Shown: positions 11,391-21,320, numbered from the stretch's first letter. The stretch is 64,000 nucleotides of DNA from Nerophis ophidion (GCF_033978795.1 NC_084630.1:6491897-6555896); one strand, 5' to 3'. Translations and numbers: made by a program. Notes: generated from the letters alone by a model not told the origin.

Positions 11391-11667
11391 GCCTCCTTAT
11401 TTCCCAAACATTTACTGTGTGTTATTAAAAGGAAAGGCCATGTAACACAGTGGTAAAAATGCCACTTTACCAACTTTTTGCAATGTTTTGCCTCCATTAA
11501 ATTCAAGGTTAATAATTATTTGCAAAATCCAAAAATGTTTCTCAGTTCGAACATTAAATATCTTGTCTTTGCCGTCCATTCAATTGAACACAATTTGAAA
11601 AGGATTTGCAAATCATTGTATTCTGTTTATATTTACGAATTACACAAAGTGCCAACTTTCCTGCACT

Positions 11668-11882
11668 AGATTTTTCAGTGTGTGACTTTCGGGATAAAGT
11701 TGTGTACTTCACCTGATTAGGTTCCAGTGGACGGAAACAAGATAAGAAGGGTAAAAAAAATAAATAAATAAAAAGCGCGTATGAGGGTGGATATGAGAAG
11801 AATCTAAGAGTGTGGTGGAGAGGAGGAAATGAGAAATGTGTTTTGGGATGGATCATCTAACTTGTTTTGTGAGACTCCTGTC

Positions 11883-11945
<63 letters not shown>

Positions 11946-12332
11946 CAATGTGCAGTGAGCGGAGGACACTGACAGTGAGTCTAATAAAAGGGGGCATTCT
12001 TCTGTTAATTACGGAGTTAATGACACACTGTGCTCTCTTGGACTCACAACACACACACACACACATACTGGAAATGGACGAGCATGCACTGGCGCTCCAA
12101 CATGACAGGCTGTTATTCAAAGAGCTTGACAGTAAGATAGCAGGCTAACAGAACACACACATGACAGGAGCCGCTGACAGGGAACCTCATCAAATCCGCT
12201 TTAATGAAGTCACTTTCCCCAAAACACAAGCAATGGGAGGAAGAAAAGAATGACAAGGTCGCCTGGATTGATGACGCTCATTAGCCCAATAAGGTACTTT
12301 AATGAAAGCGGCCTGACAATGTATTGTCTGTA
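11668..12332. other. Unique intronic spacer with GT/CA microsatellites
   Basis: A GT repeat spans 11887-11943 and a short CA repeat about 12048-12065. No transposon ends, splice-flanked exon or coding bias are visible. Open frames through the microsatellite are artefacts. Confidence 0.6.
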
Positions 12333-12845
12333 CTAGGGTTGTACGGTATACCGGTGTTAGTATAGTACCGCGATACTAATTAATCATTTTTGATACGATA
12401 CCGTCGCTGAAACGTACCAGTCCTGAACCCCCCTAGCCCTGGTTTACGAGCTGAAAAGCATGTTCGGCAGCGCACATACACAGAGTACTTGCAAGCAGAC
12501 ACAGTATGTGGACAGGAAAGGGAGAACGGACACATTTTGGCGTAAAAACTAGCGATAAAGGTGAAGTTATAACACTGAAACGCCCTCAGGAAGAGGTGCC
12601 TTGAATACCATGAATTGATTAACGTGGACCCTGACTTAAAGGGGAAAATTATCACAATTTCAAAAGGGTTGAAAACAATAAAAATCAGTTCCCAGTGGCT
12701 TGTTTTATTTTTCGAAGTTTTTTTCAAAATTTTACACCTCCCGGAATATCCCAAAAAACTGGTTCAAAGTGCCTGATTTTCACCGTCGCTATATCCACCC
12801 GTCCATGTCCCTGTGACGTCATACAGTGCTGCCAATACAAACAAC

Positions 12846-13037
12846 ATGGCGGTTACCACAGCAAGATATAGCGACATTAGCTCGGATTCAGACTTGCATT
12901 TTAGCGGCTTAAGCGATTCAACAGATTACGCATGTATTGAAACAGATGGCCGGAGTATGGAGGCAGATAGCGAAAACGAAATCAAAGAAGAAATTGAAGC
13001 TATTGAGCGAATAGCTATTGACGCTATTCGGCCATAG
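12846..13037 (+). CDS. Short acidic ORF inside the Kolobok element
   Basis: Starting at the second methionine of the frame (MAVTTARYSDISSDSD), it encodes about 64 residues, Ser/Asp/Glu-rich, ending AIERIAIDAIRP. No known domain is visible. A similarly acidic, Ser/Asp-rich reading occurs on the minus strand around 42360-42410 in the other TTAA-type repeat, which suggests that it is a real N-terminal exon of the transposon. It may have been spliced to a missing downstream exon. It is an old transposon exon, not a host gene. Confidence 0.4.
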   Translation: MAVTTARYSDISSDSDLHFSGLSDSTDYACIETDGRSMEADSENEIKEEIEAIERIAIDAIRP

Positions 13038-13316
13038 CATGGGTGTACCTAATGAAGTGCCCCATAGCATGGCTGCCTTATTAGCATCGCCGGTAAAATG
13101 TGCGGACCAAACGATCAGGACTTTCGCATCTTAAGACACTGGAGCAACTTAAATCCGTCGATTGGTAAGTGTTTGTTTCGCATTAAATGTGGGTATCTAG
13201 TTTCAAATGTACATACAGCTAGCGTAAATAGCATGTTAGCATCGATTAGCGTAGCATGTTAGCATCGATTAGCTGGCAGTCATGCCGTGACCAAATATGT
13301 CTGATTAGCACATAAG

Positions 13317-13541
13317 TCAACAACATCCACAAAACTCACCTTTGTGATTTCGTTGACTTAATCGTTGCAAATGCATCTGCAGGTTATCCATACATCTCTG
13401 TGCCATGTCTGTCTTAGCATCGCCGGCAGACACTCTGGCAAATTCAATGGGGGTCTGGCGGCAGATTTCTTGCCAGTGGTGCAACTTGAATCCCTCCCTG
13501 TTAGTGTTGTTACACCCTCCGACAACACACCGACGAGGCAT
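13317..13541 (-). pseudogene. THAP-domain N-terminus of the Kolobok transposon
   Basis: The frame begins MPRRCVVGGCNNTNREGFKL, which has the start and C-x4-C spacing of a THAP zinc-coordinating DNA-binding domain, followed by HH. The expected FPxD and Trp positions and the later C-x2-H are not recognisable after that, so the domain is cut or mutated. The same start (MPGGCVVGGCNNTNREGYKL) is encoded at 35176-35235 on the plus strand in a sister copy, so the sequence belongs to the transposon. The protein would bind the element's own ends. Confidence 0.65.
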
Positions 13542-13836
13542 GATGTCTCCAAGGTTCCAAAAAATAGTCGAAAATAACAGAGCTGAGTCCCGGTGTTTGT
13601 AATGTCAAAATGAAAAAGGCGGGTGTGTTACCTCGGTGACGTCACGTTCTGATGTCATCGCTAAAAGACCGATAAGTTAATTTGCCAAAATTCACCTATT
13701 TAGAGTTCGGAAATCGGTTAAAAAAAATACATGGTCTTTTTTCTTCAACATCAAGGTATATATTGACGCTTACATAGGTCTTACATAATGTTCCCCTTTA
13801 AACAAGTTGAAAAATGTATTTGGGTGTTACCATTTA

Positions 13837-14283
13837 TCAATCAATCAATGTTTATTTATATAGCCCCAAATCACAAATGTCTCAAAGGACTGCACAAATC
13901 ATTACGACTACAACATCCTCGGAAGAACCCACAAAAGGGCAAGGAAAACTCACACCCAGTGGGCAGGGAGAATTCACATCCAGTGGGACGCCAGTGACAA
14001 TGATGACTATGAGAAACCTTGGAGAGGACCTCAGATGTGGGCAAACCCCCCCCCCCCCCCCCCCCTCTAGGGGACCGAAAGCAATGGATGTGGAGCGGGT
14101 CTAACATGATACTGTGAAAGTTCAATCCATAGTGGCTCCAACACAGCCGCGAGAGTTCAGTTCAAAGCGGATCCAAGACAGCAGCGAGAGTCCCGTCCAC
14201 AGGAAACCATCTCAAGCGGAGGCGGATCAGCAGCGTAGAGATGTCCCTAATCGATACAGGCGAGCGGTCCATCCTGGGTCCCG
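13837..14283 (-). repeat. L2-like LINE 3' fragment with poly-C tract
   Basis: Same family as 56303-56688 and 57830-58434. A run of about 20 C at 14046-14067 replaces the short CCCCCC found in other copies. It interrupts the LINE-X fragment between CATTT and TAGTGGTC. Confidence 0.85.
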
Positions 14284-14900
14284 ATTTAGTGGTCAATTGT
14301 ACAGAATATGTACTGTACTGTGCAATCTACTAATAAAGGTTTTCATCAATCAATCAATCAATCAATGCCCTAATACATGGCTAGCTAGGTAGCGGAAAAC
14401 GTCCATCCACCGTCGGGAGTGTTTTAGCTACTTCTAAATCATTAATCCTGGTCTCCATGGCGACAAATAAAGTACGTTTCTTACAAGTATCAACCCTGCG
14501 AGGAATAGCTAAACATGCTCCACTACACACCGTAGTTCCAGGGCATCAAAATGTAAACAAACGTATGATATGTAATGATATCAAGTACAGGCACGTATGT
14601 AGTCAATACTACTATGATTACGTCGATAGTTTTTGGCATTCGTTTTTGTTAAATGTCTATTACGTTTATGAACTCAGGAAATATGTCCCTGGCCGCTTGA
14701 GGACTTTGAATATGACCAATGTATGATCCTGTAACTACTTTGGTATCGGATTGATGCCTAAATTTGTGGTATCATCCAAAAATGATGTAAAGTATCAAAA
14801 CTACAGAAGAATGAGTGATTATTACATTTTAACAGAAGTGTAGATAGAACATGTTAAAAGAGAAAGTAAGCGGATATTAACAAGAAACGGACATGTAAAT

Positions 14901-15635
14901 TACCGTATTTCCTTGAATTGCCGCAGGCAATAATATTGAATATAAAACCTCTTCACACTCCGGCGCTTACCAAAGGCATGCGGTAAATGTAGGCCTACGC
15001 TTATACATTTGAGTGTGATGTAAAGATACCATCATGAAAACCACATTTAATACAATTTTTTTATCATGGTCTTACCTTTACTTATAAATGAAGTCCATGC
15101 GCAGCTCCTTCTGATCAAAAGCATCTAACTTGTTTATAGAAATCTTCCTTATCGTTCTTCAGTTTTAAAAGTCTCTCTGTCTCGATGGGGATCTTCCTTT
15201 ATTACCTCCTGCTTCGATTGAAAGTCCAGTTTAGAAAACTGTTTTATTTTGGATACGTAGTGCAAACGAGAGGAAAAAATAAACAATCGCTGCTCACTGC
15301 TTGTTTTCACTTCTTCTGCAGCCGAGTAGTCGCAAGACGGATCACTAGCGGGACTCATTTAATGACTCATATTTGACACACGCAGCTACGGTATATTAAT
15401 AAAACATAGCTACTTACTGTTCTTTTTAGCATATTCAATAGCTTGGACCTTAAATCCTACTGAATAGCTCTTAATCTTTTTCCCTTTATGCGATTTCAAA
15501 TTATTGATATCAGCCTCCTCTATTTTGAAAATGATGACAGGTGAGGTGTCACTCGTGACGTGACGAGTTTGACCCGGCAGTAATTCTAGGCAGGCGCATA
15601 CTATATACCCAACGGCAATTCAAGGAAATACGGTA
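14901..15635. mobile_element. MITE with TACCGTATTTCC termini
   Basis: Termini TACCGTATTTCCTTGAATTG and CAATTCAAGGAAATACGGTA are perfect 20-bp inverted repeats including a possible TA target. A Tc1/mariner-type origin is inferred from the TA. The internal minus-strand frame at 15149-15358 shows no known domain. It sits within the hAT-4 copy. Confidence 0.85.
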
Positions 15636-16084
15636 CTCATTAATTTTCTACCACCTGTCCTTAATAATTTTGACAAAATAATAGAATGATAAATGACACA
15701 ATATGTTACTGCATATGTCCGCATATTAATTAGGAGCCTTTGTTTGTTTACTCACTACTTATAGACAAACTGTCTATTGTGTTCACTATTTTATTTAAGG
15801 ACTTCATTGCAATAAGAAACAGATGTTTAATGTACCCTAAGATTTTTTGTTAAAATAAAGCCATTAATGGAATTTTTCTGTTGTCCCCTTTATTCAGAAA
15901 AGTACCGAAAAACATTTTGATACCGGTACCAAAATAGTGGTATTGTTACTACTCTGTATACACACACAAACTAGACTGGATTGTAGTCTCTTGTAAATAG
16001 ATAGAAAACACGCATGCATACCATTGACTTTGCATACTAGAAACACAAAAAATTCCAAAATAGAAACCACGGTCATGCTCTCAC

Positions 16085-16208
16085 CTCTCCTTCCGAGGAC
16101 TGCAGCAGGAGGTCCTTCCGACAAGATGCGGTGAAGTCCCCAACGCCGGCATTCAGCTCAACACCCCGGGGGGCCTCGAGGGTTAGCGTCCGAGTCGGAG
16201 ATTCGAGC
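16085..16208 (-). CDS. sgcz: Sarcoglycan exon, probably zeta-sarcoglycan (sgcz)
   Basis: On the minus strand an acceptor (GTTATGTTCCTCAG) precedes the exon, and a donor (GAGAG then GTGAGAGC) follows. The exon starts in phase 1, ends in phase 0 and encodes 41 residues without a stop, beginning LESPTRTLTLEAPRGVELNA and ending CRKDLLLQSSEGE. This is the extracellular C-terminal stretch of gamma/delta/zeta sarcoglycans, single-pass type II membrane proteins of the dystrophin-glycoprotein complex that link muscle membrane to matrix. From memory of the family, the AGDF...CRKEL...QSTEGE pattern is closest to zeta, with gamma sharing APRGV and delta CR. It would be the next-to-last exon. The final exon with the EGF-like cysteine cluster should lie at lower coordinates and is not in the window. 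The preceding exon, expected at higher coordinates, was not found either. Human SGCZ is known for very large introns, which fits the repeat-filled surroundings. Confidence 0.9.
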
Positions 16209-16305
16209 CTGAGGAACATAACCACTCATCAGTTCTGTGAGAAACAGTGGAGATGGAATATTGAGTAGATGATGGGGATATTATAGTGACATGCAGAGCG
16301 GTAAG

Positions 16306-16930
16306 TCAATCAATCAATCAATCAGTGTTTACTTATATAGCCCTAAATCACTAGTGTCTCAAAGGGCTGCACAAACCACTACGACATCCTCGGTAGGCCC
16401 ACATAAGGGCAAGGAAAACTCACACCCAGTGGGACATCGGTGACAATGATGACTATGAGAACCTTGGAGAGGAGGAAAGCAATGGATGTCGAGCGGGTCT
16501 AACATGATACTGTGAAAGTTCAATCCACAATGGATCCAACACAGTCGCGAGAGTCCAGTCCAAAGCGGATCCAACACAGCAGCGAGAGTCCCGTTCACAG
16601 CGGAGCCAGCAGGAAACCATCCCAAGCGGAGGCGGATCAGCAGCGCCATTTGCGTTCCAGCTTTCTACATAATAATTTCTGAGCTCTAGTTTCTTCTGTA
16701 AACCACGGGGTGCGCTTTTTTGGAGCCTTTTTTTTAACTTTAGCGGTGCTATGTTATCAATGGTTTCGCGCAGGGCGTGGTTAAAGTTGTTAGCGAGGTT
16801 ATCAATAGAGCCCACATACTTTGGGAATGGTGCCATTACCGAGGGCAGTAGGTCAGCAAGAGTTGTCGTTGTGGCCGTATTAATGTTGCGGCTGCTATAG
16901 CAGTTATTATTATTATTAGCTTGACGAACA
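16306..16930 (-). pseudogene. L2-like LINE, ORF linker fused to 3' UTR by internal deletion
   Basis: 16306-16645 is the usual L2 3' part. At 16646 it switches to sequence not seen in other copies. On the minus strand this reads KYVGSIDNLANNFNHALRET and IDNIAPLKLKKRLQKSAPRG, typical of the segment between endonuclease and reverse transcriptase in L2-type ORFs. The whole reverse transcriptase is missing at the junction. The element is dead. Confidence 0.7.
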
Positions 16931-17728
16931 TGCGTCTGAACCTCGAATTTTATAAGTATGCAGGTTTTTTCAGTGGCTATGTAACTGTGAGGTTTGAACG
17001 ACTACTACCGGGTTATTCAACTAAAATTGTTTTCGGGCTACGTTTTAGACAGCTAAGGCCTGAGGGACTGGACTTATTTCTGTACTATATTTCTTTCTTT
17101 GTCTGATTACTGAGAACCAGCGTCCTCTGCAGTGAGCATTTGGATTCTGTCTTATTTATTTTGCCTATACCAGCGGGGTCGGCAACCCAAAATGTTGAAA
17201 GAGCCATATTGGACCAAAAAATACAAAAAACAAATTCTCTGGAGCCACAAAAAAATGATTAGATTAGATTAGATTAGATAGTACTTTATTTATTCCGTCA
17301 GGAGAGTTCCTTCAGGAAAATTACAATTTTCAGCACAATCCCATTCAAGATCAGACAAACATTACAGGGAGACAGAACAGGATCGCTGACGGGTCTGCCG
17401 GCTTCCAGCGCCCCTTACAAAAAAGATGACATACAGGTAAACGGGGGGGGGGGGGGGGGGGATGGGAGAAAATAATAGAAGATTAAAATGAAATTTTAAA
17501 ATAAATCGGTCTTAGCCTGGGCCCTGGAGTGGGGGAAAAAACAAAAACAAAAAAAAAACAACGACTCATAGCCATAGTACACATCCCTCTTACATGTGTG
17601 TAAGAGGGAAACATCAAACATCAAAGAACACAGAGGACATAAAAGACATTAAAGCAGCAGATAAACCATATAAAAGTCTTATAGTTTTTTTCATAACATG
17701 GTCACTACTCCCTAGTTTCTCTTGTTAT

Positions 17729-18631
17729 TGTCACGGCCAGGGCGCATTCCAACACGTCCATATCTGTGCATCATAACGAGCGCAGCGCGGGCCACGCCCA
17801 CATGCGCTCTCTCAGCTGAGAGCGCGGTCAGACACGCCCCTGCTCGCGCTGAGAGCAGCACGCCCACGCAGCTACAAGCCTGCCGACAATTGCCTTTCTA
17901 CACACCTGGAATTGATGAGAGCGAGCTGCTTAAAAGACCAGTGAAACCCAGGGAACCTCGTGGGAACTTAGTTCTCATATGGTGAACCGTAAGCGAAGCT
18001 TTATGCTCTATTTTTGTTTCTTCTCCGTGGCTTGATGTTTCCTTTGTCTTCTTCCGTGTTTCAGCAGTGTTTTCCTTCCGTTGCCCTGGATTTCGACTGC
18101 CTCCCTCGTTCCTCGACTCCTCGCTCGGCCCTGGACTCTGACGCCTCTCTCTTAGTGAAGTGAATTATATTTATATAGCGCTTTTTCTCTAGTGACTCAA
18201 AGCGCTTTACACAGTGAAACCCAATATCTAAGTTACATTTAAACCAGTGTGGGTGGCACTGGGAGCAGGTGGGTAAAGTGTCTTGCCCAAGGACACAACG
18301 GCAGTGACTAGGATGGCGGATGCGGGAATCGAACCTGCAACCCTCAAGTTGCTGGTACGGCTGCTCTACCAACCGAGCTAAACCCCTGATCCTGCCTGCC
18401 CCATGGACTCCCTCGTTCCTTTGCTCTCGTCAAGACTTTTGTAAAACACACTTCAACTAATCTACACACATAGTCACACGCATACACTCTTGGATTTTGT
18501 CACACTCCATTATATAGTTCTTAAGTATTGTTTGTTATTATTATATATACATTGACTGTATATATAATAAATTTATGAACATTACTGCCCTCTGTGCCCG
18601 TTGCCGTCACTCCTCTAGGTAAACCATTACA
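17729..18631 (+). mobile_element. Solo LTR (family 2) with exact 5-bp target duplication
   Basis: Runs TGTCACGGCC to CATTACA with GTTAT at 17724-17728 and 18632-18636. It is homologous to 9687-10356. It includes an inserted SINE at 18155-18384; without it the LTR is about 670 bp, the same as the sister copy. A likely polyadenylation signal (ATAATAAAT) is near 18565. No internal region is present. Confidence 0.88.
18155..18384 (-). mobile_element. SINE-A (tRNA-derived, L2-type tail)
   Basis: On the minus strand the tRNA-like head has box A TAGCTCGGTTGGTAGAG and box B GGTTCGATTCC. A conserved body follows (TTGGGCAAGACACTTTACCC), then the tail AAAAAGCGCTATATAAATAT. It is essentially full length and inserted in the solo LTR. 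Confidence 0.92.
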
Positions 18632-18784
18632 GTTATATTCGTATTTTACTGTTATATTGTTATTCCCATTATTGATTTTTTATTTCTATTCTTATTGTAA
18701 TATTTTTCTAGTTTGTTTCCATTTATACCTCATTATAATATTAATTTTCCTGAGGGAACTCTCCAGAAGGAATCAATAAAGTAC

Positions 18785-18785
18785 C

Positions 18786-18827
<42 letters not shown>
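18785..18827. repeat. TCTA microsatellite
   Basis: About ten TCTA units form the right end of the TIR element at 17259-18835. Confidence 0.9.
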
Positions 18828-19189
18828 ATATAGTGAAGGCAACACATGAGATAAGTGTCTATATTAGCTATAATAGACTACTATCAAAATGACTGAAACA
18901 AATCTTTGTTGACAGAAATGTTGAAATGTAATATTTGTTCTAAACATTAAAAAACATTAGTAAAATCAGAGGGTACTCAGAAGGTGAGATAACTCCTGGA
19001 AATTACTGGCTTTTAATGGCCAAAAGGTATATATGCGTATCCAAGTTAAAAGAAATGTCAGGTTGTATTATTTTAACAGATTTATTACAATCTTTGGCAA
19101 GCTAGGCAATGTTTGCTGTGGTCTGGAACAACATGGCACACAACTATCAGAAATGCAGCCAATATTACATACAGATAGTGTGTCATGAC

Positions 19190-19378
19190 ACATTATCGAT
19201 CCCCGCTTCCGCCATCCTAGTCACCGCCGTTGTGTCCTTGGGCAAGACACTTTACCCACCTGCTCCCAGTGCCACCCCCCCTGGTTTAAATATAACTCAG
19301 ATATTGGGTTTCACTATGTAAAAGTGCTTTGAGTCACTAGAGAAAAGCGCTATATGTATGTATAATTCACTTCACTTC
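19190..19378 (+). mobile_element. SINE-A, 5'-truncated
   Basis: It begins at box B (CGATCCCCGCTTCCGCC), lacks the tRNA-like 5' half and continues to the AAAAGCGCTATATG tail and CACTTCACTT end. Confidence 0.88.
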
Positions 19379-19381
19379 ATT

Positions 19382-20510
19382 TTTATACCCAATAATGGCA
19401 TCCACCCGTTCCCAATAAGCCTATTCACCTGTGTGATGTTCCAAATAAGTGTTTGATGAGCGTTTCTTAAGTCTCTCAGTCTTTTTTCATCACTTTTGCC
19501 AGCTTTTTTGAAACATGTCTCAGGCATCGAATTCCAAATGAGCCAATGATTGCAACAACAACAAAAAAAAGTTTTCCAGTTCGAACGTTAAGTATCTTGT
19601 CTTTGAAGTCTATTCAATTGAATATAGATTAAAAATTAATTGCACACGTTTTTGCAAATAATAATTGACTTAGAATTTCATGGCTACAACACGTACCAAA
19701 GTAGTTGGGAAAGGGCTTGTTCACCACTGTGTTACATCACCTTTTCTTTTAACAACACTAAATAAATGTTTGGGAACTGAAGAAACTAATTGCTGAAGCT
19801 TTGAAAGTGGAATTCTTTCCCATTTTTGTTTTTATGTAGAGCTTCAGTCGTTCAACAGACCCGTGTCTCAGCTGTCGTATTTTACGCTTCATAATGCGCC
19901 ACACATTTTCCATGGGAGACAGGTCTGGACTGCAGGTTGGCCATGAAAGTACCCACACTCTTTGTTTTACGAAGCCACGCTGTTGTAACACGTGCTGAAG
20001 TGACTTGGCATTGTCTTGCTGAAATAAGCAGGGGCGTCCATCAAAAAGATGGCGCTTAGATGGCAGCATATGTTGTTCCAAAACCTGTATGTACCTTTCA
20101 GCATTAATGGTGCCTTCACAGGTGTGTAAGTTACCCATGCCTTGGGCACTAATGCACCCCCATACCATCACAGATGCTGGCCTTTGAACTTTGCGTCGAT
20201 AACAGTCTGGATGGTTCGCTTCCCCTTTGGTCCGGATGACACGATGTCGAATATTTCCGAAAACAATTTGAAATGTCAGACCACAGAACATTTTTCCACT
20301 TTGCATCAGTCCATCTTAGATGATCTCAGGCCCAGAGAAGCCGGCGGCGTTTCTGGATGTTGTTGATAAATGGCTTTCGCTTTGCATAGTAGAGCTTTAA
20401 CTTGCACTTACAGATGTAGTGACAAACTATATTTATTGATAGTGCTTTTCTGAAGTGTTCCTGAGCCTGCCTAACACAATTTCCCAACTCATATGGAAAA
20501 GGAGTTTGTA
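19382..20510 (-). mobile_element. Two Tc1 fragments joined in tandem
   Basis: Reading the minus strand, the outer inverted repeat starts at 20510 (TACAAACTCCTTTTCC). A deleted 5' UTR, the transposase and the 3' UTR follow down to about 19600. Sequence then continues with the 5' leader of a second Tc1 (TTCGAACTGGAAAAC to GGTATAAAAA at 19382). The join lies within the long inverted repeat, as if two copies recombined there. The second copy lacks its gene. Confidence 0.7.
19758..20306 (-). pseudogene. Tc1 transposase, DDE region
   Basis: One open frame of 182 codons covers most of the catalytic domain: FQIVFGN, SVMVWGCISAQG, GRPCLFQQDNAK (second Asp) and SPDLSPMENVW (Glu). The first catalytic motif WSDEST is frameshifted (reads KMFCGLTF at the start), and QQDNAKPH is changed to QQDNAKSL. 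The protein starts mid-domain with no HTH, so it cannot act as a transposase. It is the longest Tc1 frame in the window, about half of the family's usual ~340 residues. Confidence 0.85.
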
Positions 20511-20960
20511 AGAAGTTACACAGGAACAACACAACAACAACACAAATATGAGCCCCTGGTTGTTTGTTATTAGCCGTTTTGCATAGGCTGTGGTAGGTCT
20601 CTTGAGTTGATAAAAAAAAAAAAAAAAAAAATCAATAACATCTTTGATTTAAGTTGCTCTAAAATATTCTGAATTACTCAAAAAGAGCTTCGACAGTGGT
20701 TGGTGTTTCTCCCCTTGAAGCTTGCGAGGTCAGTAGCTCCACCCTCAAAGTTGAAAACAATATGAGAAGATTAAACAGCATGGCGGCATTAGATAAAGCG
20801 CTACTGTTTCCCTCAAGGGTAAGCTGGCAAGTCAAATTGAATAAAAGGCACTTTCTGCAAAGCGGAGGGGATTGCAATTGATGAAGAAGGACTATAATAA
20901 ATTAAACAGCACACTCGCAATAAAATCAAATTAGAAAAACCTTTTGCCGCCGGGACACTT
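20511..20960. other. Apparently unique intronic sequence
   Basis: After 20511 no repeat seen elsewhere in the window is recognisable, apart from an A run near 20610-20630. Short frames on both strands around 20675-20880 look incidental. Confidence 0.5.
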
Positions 20961-20982
20961 TTTTTTTTTTTTTTTTCCTCTT

Positions 20983-21256
20983 CCAGATATGTTCGGCTGT
21001 GGGAGAATTTCCAAGACAGGTTGCCTGACTTCTACTCAGAGGCTACAACAAAAATGAAACGAGTATACCGACAGATGATCCAAATTCCTCATGATCAGCC
21101 TGAGGCCAAAAGCAAGATTGTTACTTGTTTCTTCCTCATGCCCCAAAAGTGCCCGGGTGTGGACAAACAGTATTTTCCTCGGGCTTGCCGCAAAGGAAAA
21201 TTTAGTAACGAGTTTGTACCAAGCAATTTACTTTTCCATTTGAATTGCAATACCAA
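20983..21256 (+). CDS. Possible exon of unknown gene
   Basis: An 18-base T tract at 20959-20976 and CCTCTTCCAG form a strong acceptor ending near 20986. The following frame reads YVRLWENFQDRLPDFYSEAT, then KMKRVYRQMIQIPHDQPEAK, and stays open to 21299. It is opposite in strand to the sarcoglycan exon, so it would belong to a separate or nested gene, or be a relic. I see no convincing donor: GTTACT after AAGATT near 21119 is weak. I do not recognise the family. The 3' limit is arbitrary. Confidence 0.3.
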
Positions 21257-21320
21257 AAAAACTAATGTACTTACGGTTTTCTTGTGTTTTGTATTATAAT
21301 AAGACGTGTTGTTACTTCCC

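Larger units (their letters stand above)
8117..11667 (+). mobile_element. Tc1-type element split by three insertions
   Basis: The pieces follow the order seen in the sister copy at 54828-56820: 8117-8530 (5' UTR and start of the transposase), 9516-9686, 10357-10927, and 11391-11667 (3' UTR and right inverted repeat, with GATTTGCAAATCATTGTATT). Between them lie a hAT (8531-9515), a solo LTR (9687-10356) and an L2 fragment (10928-11390). The element is dead from both insertions and frameshifts. Confidence 0.85.
12640..13797. mobile_element. Kolobok-type DNA transposon, TTAA target
   Basis: Termini AGGGGAAAATTAT and ATAATGTTCCCCT lie between TTAA at 12636-12639 and 13798-13801. Other LINE-X copies show the empty site as GACTTAAACAAG, confirming a TTAA duplication. 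It carries a THAP-like ORF start on the minus strand and an acidic ORF on the plus strand. TTAA targets plus a THAP domain fit Kolobok; piggyBac shares TTAA but lacks THAP. The catalytic region is missing, so this copy is internally deleted. Confidence 0.8.
12606..14366 (+). repeat. LINE-X 3' fragment, split by Kolobok and L2
   Basis: Three pieces rejoin to the family 3' end: 12606-12639 (ATTGATTAACGTGGACCCTG), 13798-13836 (AACAAGTTGAAAAATG) and 14284-14366 (TAGTGGTCAATTGTACAGAA to the TCAA tail). The uninterrupted order is seen at 24035-24395 and, reversed, at 61087-61380. Confidence 0.85.
12333..15950. mobile_element. hAT-4 (CTAGGGTTGTACGGTATACC), heavily interrupted
   Basis: The left end CTAGGGTTGTACGGTATACC and right end TACCGGTACCAAAATAGTGG match the opposite ends of copies at 52690-54286 and 57172-58848. 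TGTCTGTA before and ACTCTGTA after agree at 6 of 8 bases. Its body is interrupted by a LINE-X fragment (with Kolobok and L2 inside) and a TA-flanked MITE. No transposase is recognisable. Confidence 0.75.
17259..18835. mobile_element. TIR element with microsatellite ends, split by a solo LTR
   Basis: The left end (GATAGTACTTTATTTATTCC, GTCAGGAGAGTTCCTTCAGG) is mirrored at the right by CCTGAGGGAACTCTCCAGAA and GGAATCAATAAAGTACCATC, bounded by AGATT and TCTA repeats. A poly-G run lies at 17442-17460. An alternative is two LINE tails inserted head to head. A fragment of the left end recurs at 28884-28925. Confidence 0.6.
17171..19185. mobile_element. hAT-like repeat, outermost layer of a four-level nest
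   Basis: Its pieces at 17171-17258 (GGGTCGGCAACCCAAAATGT) and 18836-19185 match 2476-2950 in order. The middle is displaced by the TIR element 17259-18835. The right end is lost where a truncated SINE starts at 19190. Confidence 0.7.

Noticed and set aside
15894..16124. 76-codon minus-strand frame overlapping the sarcoglycan exon
   Set aside because: It is a different frame from the exon and runs into the intron. The splice-flanked frame has the sarcoglycan match.
18290..18385. Functional tRNA gene
   Set aside because: The box A/box B match belongs to SINE-A, which recurs seven times here with a shared non-tRNA body and tail.
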